From assembly GCA_005223375.1 (NCBI GenBank), contig RXOD01006279.1, forward strand, positions 1-10,791: DNA of 10,791 bases. The letters are read 5' to 3'. The notes under the pieces are model-generated. The model saw only the letters and a program-made list of their open reading frames with translations, was not told the origin of the DNA and did no database searches. Each line of letters begins with the position of its first letter. The first letter of the stretch is position 1. The stretch comes from Amoebophrya sp. AT5.2. Its lineage: Eukaryota; Sar; Dinophyceae; Syndiniales; Amoebophryaceae. Below are positions 1-6,995 of the stretch, piece by piece. The translations under genes were made by a program, and so were the position numbers.

Positions 1-333
1 CCGCCGATTGACTACACGGTGTTGGAGGGGGAGCAGCTGCTGCACGCGCGGCGGTCGTACTCGTTCGCGCGGCACTTCGAAAAGCCGAAGAAGCCCAAAC
101 CCCGTCGGGCCGAGTTGGAGCGGGAGGTGGTGAAAATTGCGAACCGACCGCCGCCGAAAAAGAGGGCCATGAACAAGCCGAAGACGCCGCCGAAAACGGA
201 ATTCGACAAGATGGGGGGACTGCTCGAAAGTTACGCGGAAAACTACGCGAAAACTTGGGGGGAGTCGCGCAGGAGCCGAAGCATGATGCGGCTTGACGTA
301 GGGAGGGTGAGCGGAATGCCGATTCGGGAGTAA
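1..333 (+). CDS. C-terminal part of a basic protein, 5' end outside window
   Basis: The frame is open from base 1 and ends at TAA 331-333, showing 110 residues of a longer protein. The visible start is PPIDYTVLEGEQLLHARRSY, followed by SFARHFEKPKKPKPRR. The remainder is strongly basic and Pro/Lys-rich (PPPKKR, NKPKTPPK), with a short possible helix around ESYAENYAKTW near the end. No membrane segment or Cys cluster is seen. The pattern 'hydrophobic-x-S-x-x-FAR-x-F' recalls the end of the catalytic domain of core-2/I-branching (GT14) glycosyltransferases, where an FA(R/N)KF-type motif ends the fold. That is a weak resemblance, and the basic tail would then be an extension. High GC at third codon positions supports real coding. 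No start can be chosen because the gene begins upstream. Coding status is fairly sure; identity is not. Confidence 0.6.
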   Translation, partial: PPIDYTVLEGEQLLHARRSYSFARHFEKPKKPKPRRAELEREVVKIANRPPPKKRAMNKPKTPPKTEFDKMGGLLESYAENYAKTWGESRRSRSMMRLDVGRVSGMPIRE

Positions 334-1151
334 AAGTGAAACATATCACCTCGAGGATAAAGAGTGAGCACACGTTTTTGATGGGGCTCTTTGGGCTTGC
401 TGCGCGCACTGACTACGGGCTGTCTCTGTCAGCGATCTCAAAGCGGAATTTCAACTATATTCCGAATTTACACCAAGGCTCCTCTAGCGCGAGTAGTAGA
501 TGAATCACAATGAATCACTTTGCCACACGGATACGTTGAGTACGACCCACGTTTATGCATACTTAGGCAGAAACCGATGAGCTACATCGTCTACCCAAAA
601 CAGAAGCACAATACTTTTTCACTGACGGCATCCATAGGACTGCACAAGCTGTACTCGAAAATATTTGGATTGAGGAGGAGAAGAACTGCATAAGGATGAC
701 TATGGGACTGTACACATTATTGCCACGGGGCCTGCTGTCCTCATCGCAGGGCCTGAGAATATAGAAAAACGCATTTGAAACCATTTGCGAGCTAAAAGCG
801 CGATTGACCACGCTGTCGGAAGCGGGACGAGAATGTGTTCCCCTGCCCAGCCAGGTCATTGATTCCGACGATCTATGTGTCCATGTGCACTTTCTGGAAC
901 AATCGCGAAACTCTTTCTAAACCGTTCCACTTCTACGGCGATTTTCGCATGATCTAGTTGTTTTTTGACGATCATCCCCTTCAACCTCTTCTTACGGCAG
1001 AACCCCTATGCCTATGTAATCTTCTTCTACTGAAGACATTCGCATTCCATTTTCCATTTCCATGTCGGCTCCCCCGCTTACCACATACAGCGAATCAGTA
1101 TTCTACACTCGATAGCACTAGAGGTGGTGCGCTGAGCCCAGAGGAGCAAAA
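334..1151. other. Intergenic spacer, no convincing gene
   Basis: This 818-base spacer is less GC-rich than the flanking genes. The longest + strand gap between stops of possible interest is 567-764, about 65 codons with no useful start; a run of that length is unremarkable by chance. A 98-codon open frame on the minus strand (563-859) lies over the same bases and shows no recognisable motif. A T6 run sits at 961-966. The last part presumably holds the promoter and 5' UTR of the gene starting at 1152, but no element can be named. No tRNA or repeat was seen. Confidence 0.5.
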
Positions 1152-1859
1152 ATGGTATCCATCAAGTTTCCGCATGAGGACTTTGAGCGCAAGCTCGAGC
1201 TTCCGCAGTGGCTCCCGGATCAAAGCGACGAGGAGATTTTGAACGTCCAGAACGTGAAGCACCTCGAGTGTCTCTTCAACGAGCTGGATCTGAAGATCTC
1301 GAAGCTAACGGAATCCAACGCCGCACTGAAAGAGTGGATCAAGTCCGAGAAGGTGGATTACTCTGTCGTCTCCCAACGTGGCAACAACGGCGCGAACGAA
1401 GAGCAGTTGTCCCCGGCTGGTGCGACGCCGGCAGCCTCAGTGGACGGGTCGGAGACCACGGCGGCGACGGGCGGCGGCGGAACCAGTCGGTCGGTGTCGG
1501 CACAAGCGTCGGAGCGGGGCACGCCGGACGTTGTGCAGGGACAGGCGTCGGCAACCAGCGGCGAAGAAGGTGCAGGTGTAGGAGAGGCGGAGGGAATAGC
1601 GCGACGAGGGGAAATCGGAGTTGCAGGCACAGCTTCCGGCGGGCAAGCGAGCGAGGACGGTGAGGGAGTTGACGCAGTCGTGAAGAAGCAGGAGAACGAC
1701 GACGACGACGACGACGCAGCTGTGTCGGCAGCGGAGCACTACCAGCTTATCATGGCGGTGTTTGAAAACAACCACATCCTGGACCAGATGGAAGTCCGCA
1801 GAAAACTGCTCAAAACCCGCCTCGACAAGCTGACCATGTCGCAGGGAGTCTCTCTGTAG
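1152..1859 (+). CDS. Small acidic two-helix protein with disordered linker, unknown function
   Basis: 235 residues from ATG 1152 (context caaaaATGG, favourable for a eukaryote) to TAG 1857-1859. Residues 1-30 are mixed and acidic. Residues 34-66 form a predicted amphipathic helix with heptad-like spacing (LFNELDLKISKLTESNAALK). Residues about 70-190 are a Gly/Ala/Ser/Thr/Glu linker, almost certainly disordered, ending in six Asp from a (GAC)6 run at 1698-1715. Residues 193-228 form a second charged helix (YQLIMAVFENNHIL, then RRKLLKTRLDKL). The two helices would suit an antiparallel coiled coil. The layout 'helix with SN..L..(Y/W)I, acidic linker, helix with EN..(V/I)L....R' resembles the small yeast proteasome-assembly chaperone Tma17/Adc17, but this is recalled architecture, not a database match. 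No signal peptide or membrane segment. Coding confidence is good; function is unknown. Confidence 0.7.
   Translation: MVSIKFPHEDFERKLELPQWLPDQSDEEILNVQNVKHLECLFNELDLKISKLTESNAALKEWIKSEKVDYSVVSQRGNNGANEEQLSPAGATPAASVDGSETTAATGGGGTSRSVSAQASERGTPDVVQGQASATSGEEGAGVGEAEGIARRGEIGVAGTASGGQASEDGEGVDAVVKKQENDDDDDDAAVSAAEHYQLIMAVFENNHILDQMEVRRKLLKTRLDKLTMSQGVSL
1698..1715 (+). repeat. (GAC)6 trinucleotide run encoding Asp6
   Basis: Six GAC codons in a row lie in frame in the acidic linker of the 235-residue protein. Use of one codon throughout, unlike the mixed codons around it, suggests slippage expansion; a length change would be tolerated in the disordered linker. Confidence 0.85.
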
Positions 1860-2277
1860 AGATGATAGAATGGATATGGCTTTGGGGAACAAGTGGATCC
1901 AGCAGAGGGCGTTCACAAACGGCGCCCAGACAGACAGCGACAAGAGCCACATCGACTTGGAAAAATTTCGTCTTCTGACCACGGTCACCATTCGAGGGAC
2001 CGTGGAGGAGGGCACGACGCCGTGCATGTCGAGGCAAAGAATGCCTACTTTGTTCTGTTCTCCGACGTGGGTCTGGTGCTTTCGCTAATAGATTTCGTTG
2101 TCAGTTTGAGTTGCACTACGACAGAGAGAGGCAAAGAGAGCGATATCAAGTGAGGAAATGCTGTGTTTGTGTGGGGTTCGCACCATCAGCACGATGGATA
2201 GTTATATCTTTACAGAAAGCAGCAGAGTGTGCTTGAAATATGCAAGTGTTGCTTCATGAGCTAGACACCCACCGACG
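1860..2277. other. Spacer with a doubtful 72-codon ORF
   Basis: 418 bases between two convincing genes. An ATG at 1870, only 10 bases after the upstream stop, opens 72 codons to 2088; an overlapping + frame runs 1893-2153 and contains the hydrophobic stretch AYFVLFSDVGLVLSLIDFVV. Neither is recognisable, and their hydrophobic and polar parts fall in different frames, so this may be 3' UTR and promoter sequence or a decayed coding fragment with a frameshift near 2025. No regulatory element can be named. Confidence 0.4.
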
Positions 2278-3624
2278 ATGCCGCCGGACTTCGCTTCTCT
2301 TTTGCAGCAGAGGAGCTTCGCGACCTTCGCACGGCGCAGGAGCTCGCGATTCCTGTCATTCGAAGAATCGCGCAGTTTCATGCACAAGGTTGGGTTGCGT
2401 TCGGTTTCCGAGTTCCGTGAGTGGTGCAATGCAGGATTCAACCCTACCGGAATTCCGCGTCAGCCAAGCACTCTGTACAGGCAGTCGGGGAAGTGGGCGG
2501 GCTACAGAGATTGGCTTGGATACCGTTTTCTACTCTCGCAACAGCTTCCGGAGGACGAGAATAGAGACGTGGAACGAGCAGCCGGGCGGATGTCCTCCGC
2601 CGAAGTTCGGCAGCCAGTCATGAAGTCGCTCCTCTCGCGTCTGGAGGAGTGTGCTTTCGACGTTCAGTGCTTACCGCGCAGGAGTAGGGCATCCCTGCTT
2701 TTTCGTCCGCGTGCTGGAGCTGTGGATAGAGGGTGGTGCTCGTTGGTGGTGCGGTCGACGTGGACCGTTAGCAGCACTTTTCCATGTCATCTGCCGAAAA
2801 TTGCTGATGGCCACGGTTTCATTTTTGGTTGCGGGAAAGACGGACGGCTTTTTTGGCTTTCCCATGACTTCATGAAGCAGTTTAACCGGTTACCGACGTA
2901 TCGTCCCTCCAGTACTCGCTGGGTAAAAGCGCGTCTCGCGGAAAGCCATGAAATCCAATCGGCGATCGAGCTGGAGAAACACCTTCTGCGTCACTGGAAT
3001 GAGTCGGAGCTGATAACAGAGGAAGAGGTCAGTGCCAAACTATTCGAAAAAGGTGTTGACGCGATGAGCTACGATCTACTGCAGCAGCTTCGCAATTTTT
3101 TGGAACGCAGATGCGGGCGCAAGTACGAAGCTGCTTCGAGCATGTGCGAACCTGGAGCGGAATGTATGATAGATGGTCTGCGTGCTGTGGTTCGTGCTGG
3201 GTTCCCCATTGCCGGCGGCCGACTCCGCTTTCACGGTCGGTGCTGCGACCGAAACGGCGTCGCTCGCACGAAGTTGGCCAAAAATTGCGACTTGGCTGAC
3301 GCACCACATTTCGTTGTTGTTTTGCTTCGAAACAGGTACGCACCAGCTGAGGCAGCAGAGAGCTTTTGGAAGAGGGACCTGACGGGCTTTTTTCTCTTTC
3401 CTCGGTCTTATCTGAAAGCAGATGACTTATTTGCTTTGCTAAATCAAAAGTTTGGCGGAAAGGATAATATGTCGCTGTATCCCCCGGGAGTAGTGTGCTC
3501 GCGAATTGATGCGGTGAAAAGGCAAACGGAGCAAGAGCCCTATTTCGTCAGCCCTTCTGATGATGACGCGCCGGACAAGGTGAGGCGAATTATTGAGGAC
3601 TACAGAAGTACAGGAAACTTGTAA
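2278..3624 (+). CDS. Integrase-type repeat protein with two divergent nuclease-like modules
   Basis: 448 residues; ATG 2278 is the first Met after an in-frame TGA at 2257, and TAA is at 3622-3624. Residues 25-81 match the algal/protist 'phage-integrase repeat unit' (Pfam PHINT_rpt type): FLSFEE, then VGLRSVSEFREWC, GIP.QPSTLYR and WAGYRDWLG. Most relatives carry several copies; only one is visible here. Residues 114-200 look like a module with LLFRP and GWCSLVVRST followed by a HGFIFGCGKDGRLFWLSHD segment. In related proteins, as I recall, this pattern reads ADL..RP and QVKST, a PD-(D/E)XK-like core; here the Asp and Lys positions are Ser and Arg, so catalysis is doubtful. Residues 300-402 repeat the theme (FVVVLL, GFFLFPRSYL, LYPPG). 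The Arg/Ser/Phe-rich N-terminus could be an organelle presequence. Codon use is more mixed than in neighbours. The repeat call is firm, the nuclease-like call tentative. Confidence 0.75.
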   Translation: MPPDFASLLQQRSFATFARRRSSRFLSFEESRSFMHKVGLRSVSEFREWCNAGFNPTGIPRQPSTLYRQSGKWAGYRDWLGYRFLLSQQLPEDENRDVERAAGRMSSAEVRQPVMKSLLSRLEECAFDVQCLPRRSRASLLFRPRAGAVDRGWCSLVVRSTWTVSSTFPCHLPKIADGHGFIFGCGKDGRLFWLSHDFMKQFNRLPTYRPSSTRWVKARLAESHEIQSAIELEKHLLRHWNESELITEEEVSAKLFEKGVDAMSYDLLQQLRNFLERRCGRKYEAASSMCEPGAECMIDGLRAVVRAGFPIAGGRLRFHGRCCDRNGVARTKLAKNCDLADAPHFVVVLLRNRYAPAEAAESFWKRDLTGFFLFPRSYLKADDLFALLNQKFGGKDNMSLYPPGVVCSRIDAVKRQTEQEPYFVSPSDDDAPDKVRRIIEDYRSTGNL

Positions 3625-3651
3625 AATGGTCACATGCAGCACCACCAAAAG

Positions 3652-3680
3652 GCAGGGGACGGGAAACCGCGGTCCCCTGC
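3652..3680. repeat. Perfect 9-bp inverted repeat after a stop codon
   Basis: GCAGGGGAC at 3652-3660 and its exact complement GTCCCCTGC at 3672-3680 flank an 11-base loop. It starts 28 bases after the stop of the 448-residue gene, so it probably lies in that gene's 3' UTR and could fold as a stable GC-rich hairpin in RNA. It might affect 3' end formation or stability, or be a remnant of an inserted element; the sequence does not decide. Confidence 0.75.
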
Positions 3681-4179
3681 ATTTGACGCGCAACATTGCG
3701 ATTTGGCGCCTCGCATCTCCTGTTGACAGCCGCCACGCTCTCCCATCTGGCCAGCCGAAGGTAGCACTCGCAGGAATACCTTCGAAACGCGATTGTTTAG
3801 TTCACTTGCTGTGTTCTTTCCCAAGACTTCGGTTGAGATGCTTCGTGGCCGAACTTCGCTGCGCGTCGGTTACTACCATCCTGGGCTAGTGCTTTCTTTC
3901 CGTGATTCTGATTGAAGTTGAATCCGTTGCGTCTGCCCATTTTGACACTCGCGATCAGGTTGGCTTATTTGTCTTTGACTCAATGGTCGGAAATTTGCAT
4001 ATCCCAGCTGCAGCATGTGTTGTATTTCGTAAATCTGATGCGGGCGGAAGCCTGAACAAGAATGTAATCTTCGGTATTGTTTTTCATTATTGTACTTTAC
4101 ATTCGTTATTGGAGCTTTGTCCTTATTACTATCGGTGTGAGCAGGTCCCTGCTACGGTCGGAACCCATTCGCGCCCTCC

Positions 4180-4182
<3 letters not shown>

Positions 4183-4212
<30 letters not shown>
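4183..4212. repeat. (CT)15 dinucleotide microsatellite
   Basis: Fifteen uninterrupted CT units lie 229 bases before the scramblase start. The pure repeat indicates recent slippage. A polypyrimidine tract can serve as a promoter element or splice/trans-splice signal, but its distance from the ATG gives no support for a specific role. Confidence 0.95.
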
Positions 4213-4215
<3 letters not shown>

Positions 4216-4363
4216 GGTACTGCCCGTACGGCCATCGGGAAATCCGTAGTGATCGCACGTCGCACCATCGTGGTGCTACCTTGGGAACATGTTGAGAACG
4301 AAGCTGGATGTAAAATAGCTCTTGGTCTTGCAGGCTTTTTGTGCCTTACACCCAACAAGAGTA

Positions 4364-4397
4364 CGCGCACCTTCGCGACTCGCGCACCTTCCCGACT
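4364..4397. repeat. 17-base tandem duplication in the scramblase 5' flank
   Basis: Two adjacent copies of CGCGCACCTTCGCGACT (4364-4380 and 4381-4397) differ at one base (G versus C at unit position 12). The second copy ends 44 bases before the scramblase ATG. It could be a duplicated binding site or simple slippage. Confidence 0.85.
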
Positions 4398-4441
4398 AGC
4401 GATAGGCGACTCGCGGCAGGCGCAGGAGATAGAAGATCAAG

Positions 4442-5452
4442 ATGGGCGGCAACAAGGGCCGGGGCAAGTCCTCCGGCGGCAAGGGGAAGGGCAAGGGAAA
4501 GCGGCTGCCCCCGGCGCCGGAGCAGCAGCACATGAGTCAACATGAGCGCGGTGGTAAAGGGCACCAGGGCTCGGATCACTGGGACCAGTACGACTATGAC
4601 TGGATCGGGCCCGGACCGATCGGTATCAAGCAGAAGATTAACGAACTGGAGTGGGTCACAGACCAGGTTGGCCTCGGGTACGAGCAGGAGAACAAGTATT
4701 TCCTCCAGAACACGGTTTTGGGGCAGGAGACCGCGCACGAGCAGGGCGATTTCGGCGGGTACTACGAGTCCGCGTACTATCAGAAAAAACAGGGCGGCAG
4801 CTTCCGCCCCAAGGCGGATCGCTCGGACCTGCTCGTAGAGGAGGAGAGCGACCTCTGCAACCGGCAGATGTGCGGGGCCAACCGGGCGTTGCAATTCCAA
4901 GTCCACGCCGGGAAGGACAAATCGCAGGACGTCCTTCTGACGATGGACAAGAGCTGGCACTGCACGCAGACCATTCCCTCGGCGTGCATTCCGTCGCTCC
5001 GGCCGTCACTAGACATTGTGGACGTGAACCACGGGCTGATTGGGAGGGTGGTCGACCCGTGGAACTGCTGCAACTACGAGCTCAGCGTGTTCGACATGCA
5101 GCTGGAAAACGCGTGGGACGAAGAACCAACAGGGGAGAAAGTGTTCACGGTGGAGGGAACCTGCTGCCAGCCGGCGTTTTGGGGCTGCGGCCTGTGCGTC
5201 GACGCGAACTTCGACATCCTGCCGGTCGGGCGAAGGGCGGCGACGCGCGGGTGGCGGCCCGGCTCGTTCGCGCGCAAGGCGGGCGGCTGCGAGGAGTGCT
5301 GCGTGGGGGCGGGACACGTGGACGGGTTCCAGATCTTCTTTCCGCCGGGAAGCACGGTGAGGGAGAAGAAGCTGCTGGTAGGGATGGGGCTCCTGATGGA
5401 TATGGTGTACTTTGAAGTGGAACGGCCCCAACAGGGCGGCTCGGCGCATTGA
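4442..5452 (+). CDS. Phospholipid scramblase family protein
   Basis: 336 residues; ATG 4442 (context atcaagATGG) is the first Met after an in-frame TAG at 4430, and the stop is TGA 5450-5452. Residues 2-20 are a Gly/Lys-rich basic leader common in dinoflagellate proteins. Residues 41-135 are acidic and Tyr/Gln-rich with no known fold. The scramblase domain spans about 138-327: CNRQMCGANRAL (family CCG..RPF), CTQTIPSACIPSL, GLIGRVVDPWNCCNYELSVF, VFTVEGTCCQPAFWGCGLCV, and the C-terminal hydrophobic helix LLVGMGLLMDMVYFE. The family moves phospholipids between bilayer leaflets in a calcium-dependent way, and some members bind nucleic acid. Aligned with the human PLSCR1 calcium loop (Asp273-Asp284), residues 292-303 keep the second Asp (294) but have His292 and Gly303 for the outer Asp residues, so calcium control is probably altered. 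Single exon. The family assignment is firm; the exact activity is not. Confidence 0.92.
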   Translation: MGGNKGRGKSSGGKGKGKGKRLPPAPEQQHMSQHERGGKGHQGSDHWDQYDYDWIGPGPIGIKQKINELEWVTDQVGLGYEQENKYFLQNTVLGQETAHEQGDFGGYYESAYYQKKQGGSFRPKADRSDLLVEEESDLCNRQMCGANRALQFQVHAGKDKSQDVLLTMDKSWHCTQTIPSACIPSLRPSLDIVDVNHGLIGRVVDPWNCCNYELSVFDMQLENAWDEEPTGEKVFTVEGTCCQPAFWGCGLCVDANFDILPVGRRAATRGWRPGSFARKAGGCEECCVGAGHVDGFQIFFPPGSTVREKKLLVGMGLLMDMVYFEVERPQQGGSAH

Positions 5453-5562
5453 TGACAATATCCTTTCGATTTATAATTATTTTGTTGTGTTTGCTCCGCT
5501 TGCTTGTGCTGTTTTTCTTTTGGCAGAACGAAGTAGGTCATTTGAATATTGATTCAAAACCT

Positions 5563-5580
5563 ACGGAGCTGGAGCTCCGT
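5563..5580. repeat. 18-base palindromic inverted repeat before a possible start codon
   Basis: ACGGAGCT and AGCTCCGT form a perfect 8-bp inverted repeat around a central GG. It ends four bases before the ATG of the possible small gene at 5585. It could be a protein-binding palindrome; a two-base RNA loop would be strained, so a DNA site or chance is as likely as a hairpin. Confidence 0.7.
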
Positions 5581-5584
5581 CAAT

Positions 5585-5812
5585 ATGCTGGAACAGAACT
5601 TGCGGAATCGGTTAAGGACTAACGGTTTCGATTCATTGTCGTCACCATTTCTCCACGTCGTGAGCAGACGTAGCGATGGTAGCTGCGCAGTAGGTTTTTT
5701 AGTGTACTGCGACAATCACACTCGCTTCTATTTTTTCCCCGGTCTTCTTGCAGAGGATTTCGATTGGACTCCCGACGCAGGGGCGGTAACCACCTACCAC
5801 TACTGCCGTTGA
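5585..5812 (+). CDS. Possible 75-residue protein or remnant of the repeat-protein family
   Basis: ATG 5585 to TGA 5810-5812; the frame is open upstream only to a TGA at 5543. The protein has a charged helix-like start (MLEQNLRNRLRTNGFD), then alternating strands with VGFLVYCDNHTRFYFFPGLL and an end with WTPDAGAV and HYCR. It is not a recognised family by itself. The order 'hydrophobic strand, polar turn with N, aromatic strand FYFFP plus Leu' is like residues 344-383 of the 448-residue protein encoded nearby (FVVVLLRNR, then GFFLFPRSYL). It also shares that gene's mixed, less GC-biased codon use. It may be a decayed fragment of a family member, a small gene, or chance. Confidence 0.3.
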   Translation: MLEQNLRNRLRTNGFDSLSSPFLHVVSRRSDGSCAVGFLVYCDNHTRFYFFPGLLAEDFDWTPDAGAVTTYHYCR

Positions 5813-6044
5813 GCGAGCATTTCAATCAACTGACGTCGTGGCTGACTTATTCATAGTCAATCCATAGAATTGTCAACCAGTTAGCGAAACCTCGACCGGC
5901 TCCAACTCCGAGCGTAATCGCTTTTTGGTATCGGACACTACTACACTTTAAGTATATGTTCTCTTCTACCTTAAAGGCCTCCCGGGCCCGGCGTTTGATT
6001 GTGTACACGATATATCCATTTTTTCGCGCCGCGGGCAAAGTGCT

Positions 6045-6064
6045 AATGAATGAATGAATGAATG
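6045..6064. repeat. (AATG)5 tetranucleotide microsatellite
   Basis: Five exact AATG units sit in non-coding sequence with no associated gene signal. Confidence 0.9.
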
Positions 6065-6695
6065 ATTGATCTCTGGCCGCGCAATCCTATTCACAGGGAA
6101 GTTTTTCTCCATCATGATGACAGTGCAAACCCAGGATATTCGGTCGCAGGCGTGGTCAGGTTCCCTGCGTGTTCATAGTCGATAAAGTGACGCCATGTAA
6201 TATGTCTACTTCGGTTTCGGACGGTGTTCAATTCCCAAGCCTTATCTGTGACAGCTTTAACGGCGATTGCAGTCCCATTCGTGACGGTTCGCCTTTATCT
6301 GTGAGGGTTCTGCCATTCCCATTTTCGGTTGTGCAAGGCTTCTTCACAGCTCCTCGTGCTCGGTCCTGCGGCTTCTTGGAACTAAGCTAGTGGCTTCTTT
6401 TCTTTATTGAGCTCCCTTTCAAAGGCAAGCTCCTTCTCCCTCGTGCTCGTGCTCGGCACCGGAATTTTTGATTGTTGACTTTCTCTTCCTGCAGCCGATT
6501 TTATCGGGAGCCCCGAATGTTTTAATTGGCACCGGCACCATGACCATGGCTACTCGTACTCACGGATAAAGGAGGTGGACAATCATTAAGGTGCATCATC
6601 CCGATGCGTTTGCTTTCTGCTGATAAAGCAGAGAAGAAGACGTTTGTTAGTGCGCATTAAATTGAGTAGGTTGTCCTTGTCGCGACACTGAGGAC

Positions 6696-6995
6696 TTAAA
6701 CTGCGCGGACTTGTAAGTGCTTGCTTACGGTTGATGCTTTATTTTTTGCCTCATGCATTATACGCTTACCCCATTTACGCCTACCCCCGCGAGAAAGTTC
6801 GACGGATGTGCGCATTTTGTCCAGGACTGCATCCAGTTCCTCGATCTTCCCGCCTCGTTTTATGACAGTTTCACAGCGATTCCTGACAGGTCGCTGATAG
6901 AATGAGCGCGAGTCCACGATCAGAGCACTTTCTCCCCGAACTGCAAAAGTTCTCCCCAGTAGTACACAAAGAACCTTCCAGACGCTCCTGTAACA
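6696..6995 (-). other. Minus-strand open stretch overlapping the start of the large gene
   Basis: One minus-strand frame stays open for about 100 codons and contains GESALIVDSRSFYQRPVRNR and KIEELDAVLDKMRTSVEL, a mix of charged and hydrophobic residues that looks protein-like. It has no ATG near its upstream end, and its 5' part overlaps the N-terminus of the membrane protein on the other strand. It may be a fragment of an old gene or a chance frame. Function unknown. Confidence 0.2.

Larger units (their letters stand above)
3625..4441. other. Spacer and probable 5' UTR of the scramblase gene
   Basis: 817 bases without a convincing gene. Contents are: a hairpin at 3652-3680; a (CT)15 microsatellite at 4183-4212; and a 17-base tandem duplication at 4364-4397. 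A + frame of about 115 codons (3902-4249) has no ATG until 3983 and runs into the CT repeat, giving an artificial Ser-Leu string, so it was not called. The promoter of the scramblase gene should be here, but dinoflagellate-type promoters have no reliable TATA box and none could be assigned. Confidence 0.5.
5453..6901. other. Long spacer with one doubtful small gene and minor repeats
   Basis: 1449 bases between scramblase and the large membrane protein gene. It holds the possible small protein at 5585-5812 and its palindrome, an (AATG)5 run at 6045-6064, and a minus-strand open stretch entering from 6995 down to 6696. A + strand 62-codon frame from the ATG at 6202 is not recognisable. Between about 5813 and 6690 the composition is non-coding-like with T-rich stretches. 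No tRNA, rRNA or spliced-leader gene was seen. Confidence 0.5.

Noticed and set aside
1437..2027. 196-codon minus-strand frame with a poly-Val run
   Set aside because: The poly-Val is the complement of the (GAC)6 run. The frame overlaps the 235-residue gene and shows no motif.
2240..2623. 127-codon + frame overlapping the repeat-protein start
   Set aside because: It is out of frame with the integrase-type repeat and of unlikely composition.
3932..3955. Possible relic of the dinoflagellate spliced leader (GCCCATTTTG)
   Set aside because: Only a short core agrees with the known leader, and the diagnostic GGCTCAAG end is absent.
3902..4249. 115-codon + frame before the scramblase gene
   Set aside because: It has no early ATG, and the end is an artificial Ser-Leu string from the CT microsatellite.
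4346..4960. 204-codon minus-strand frame with Leu/Val-rich sequence
   Set aside because: It is antisense to the scramblase gene, whose family motifs are unmistakable on the + strand.
6215..6245. T-loop-like GTTCAATTCCC suggesting a tRNA
   Set aside because: No matching acceptor stem, D-arm or anticodon arm could be formed around it.
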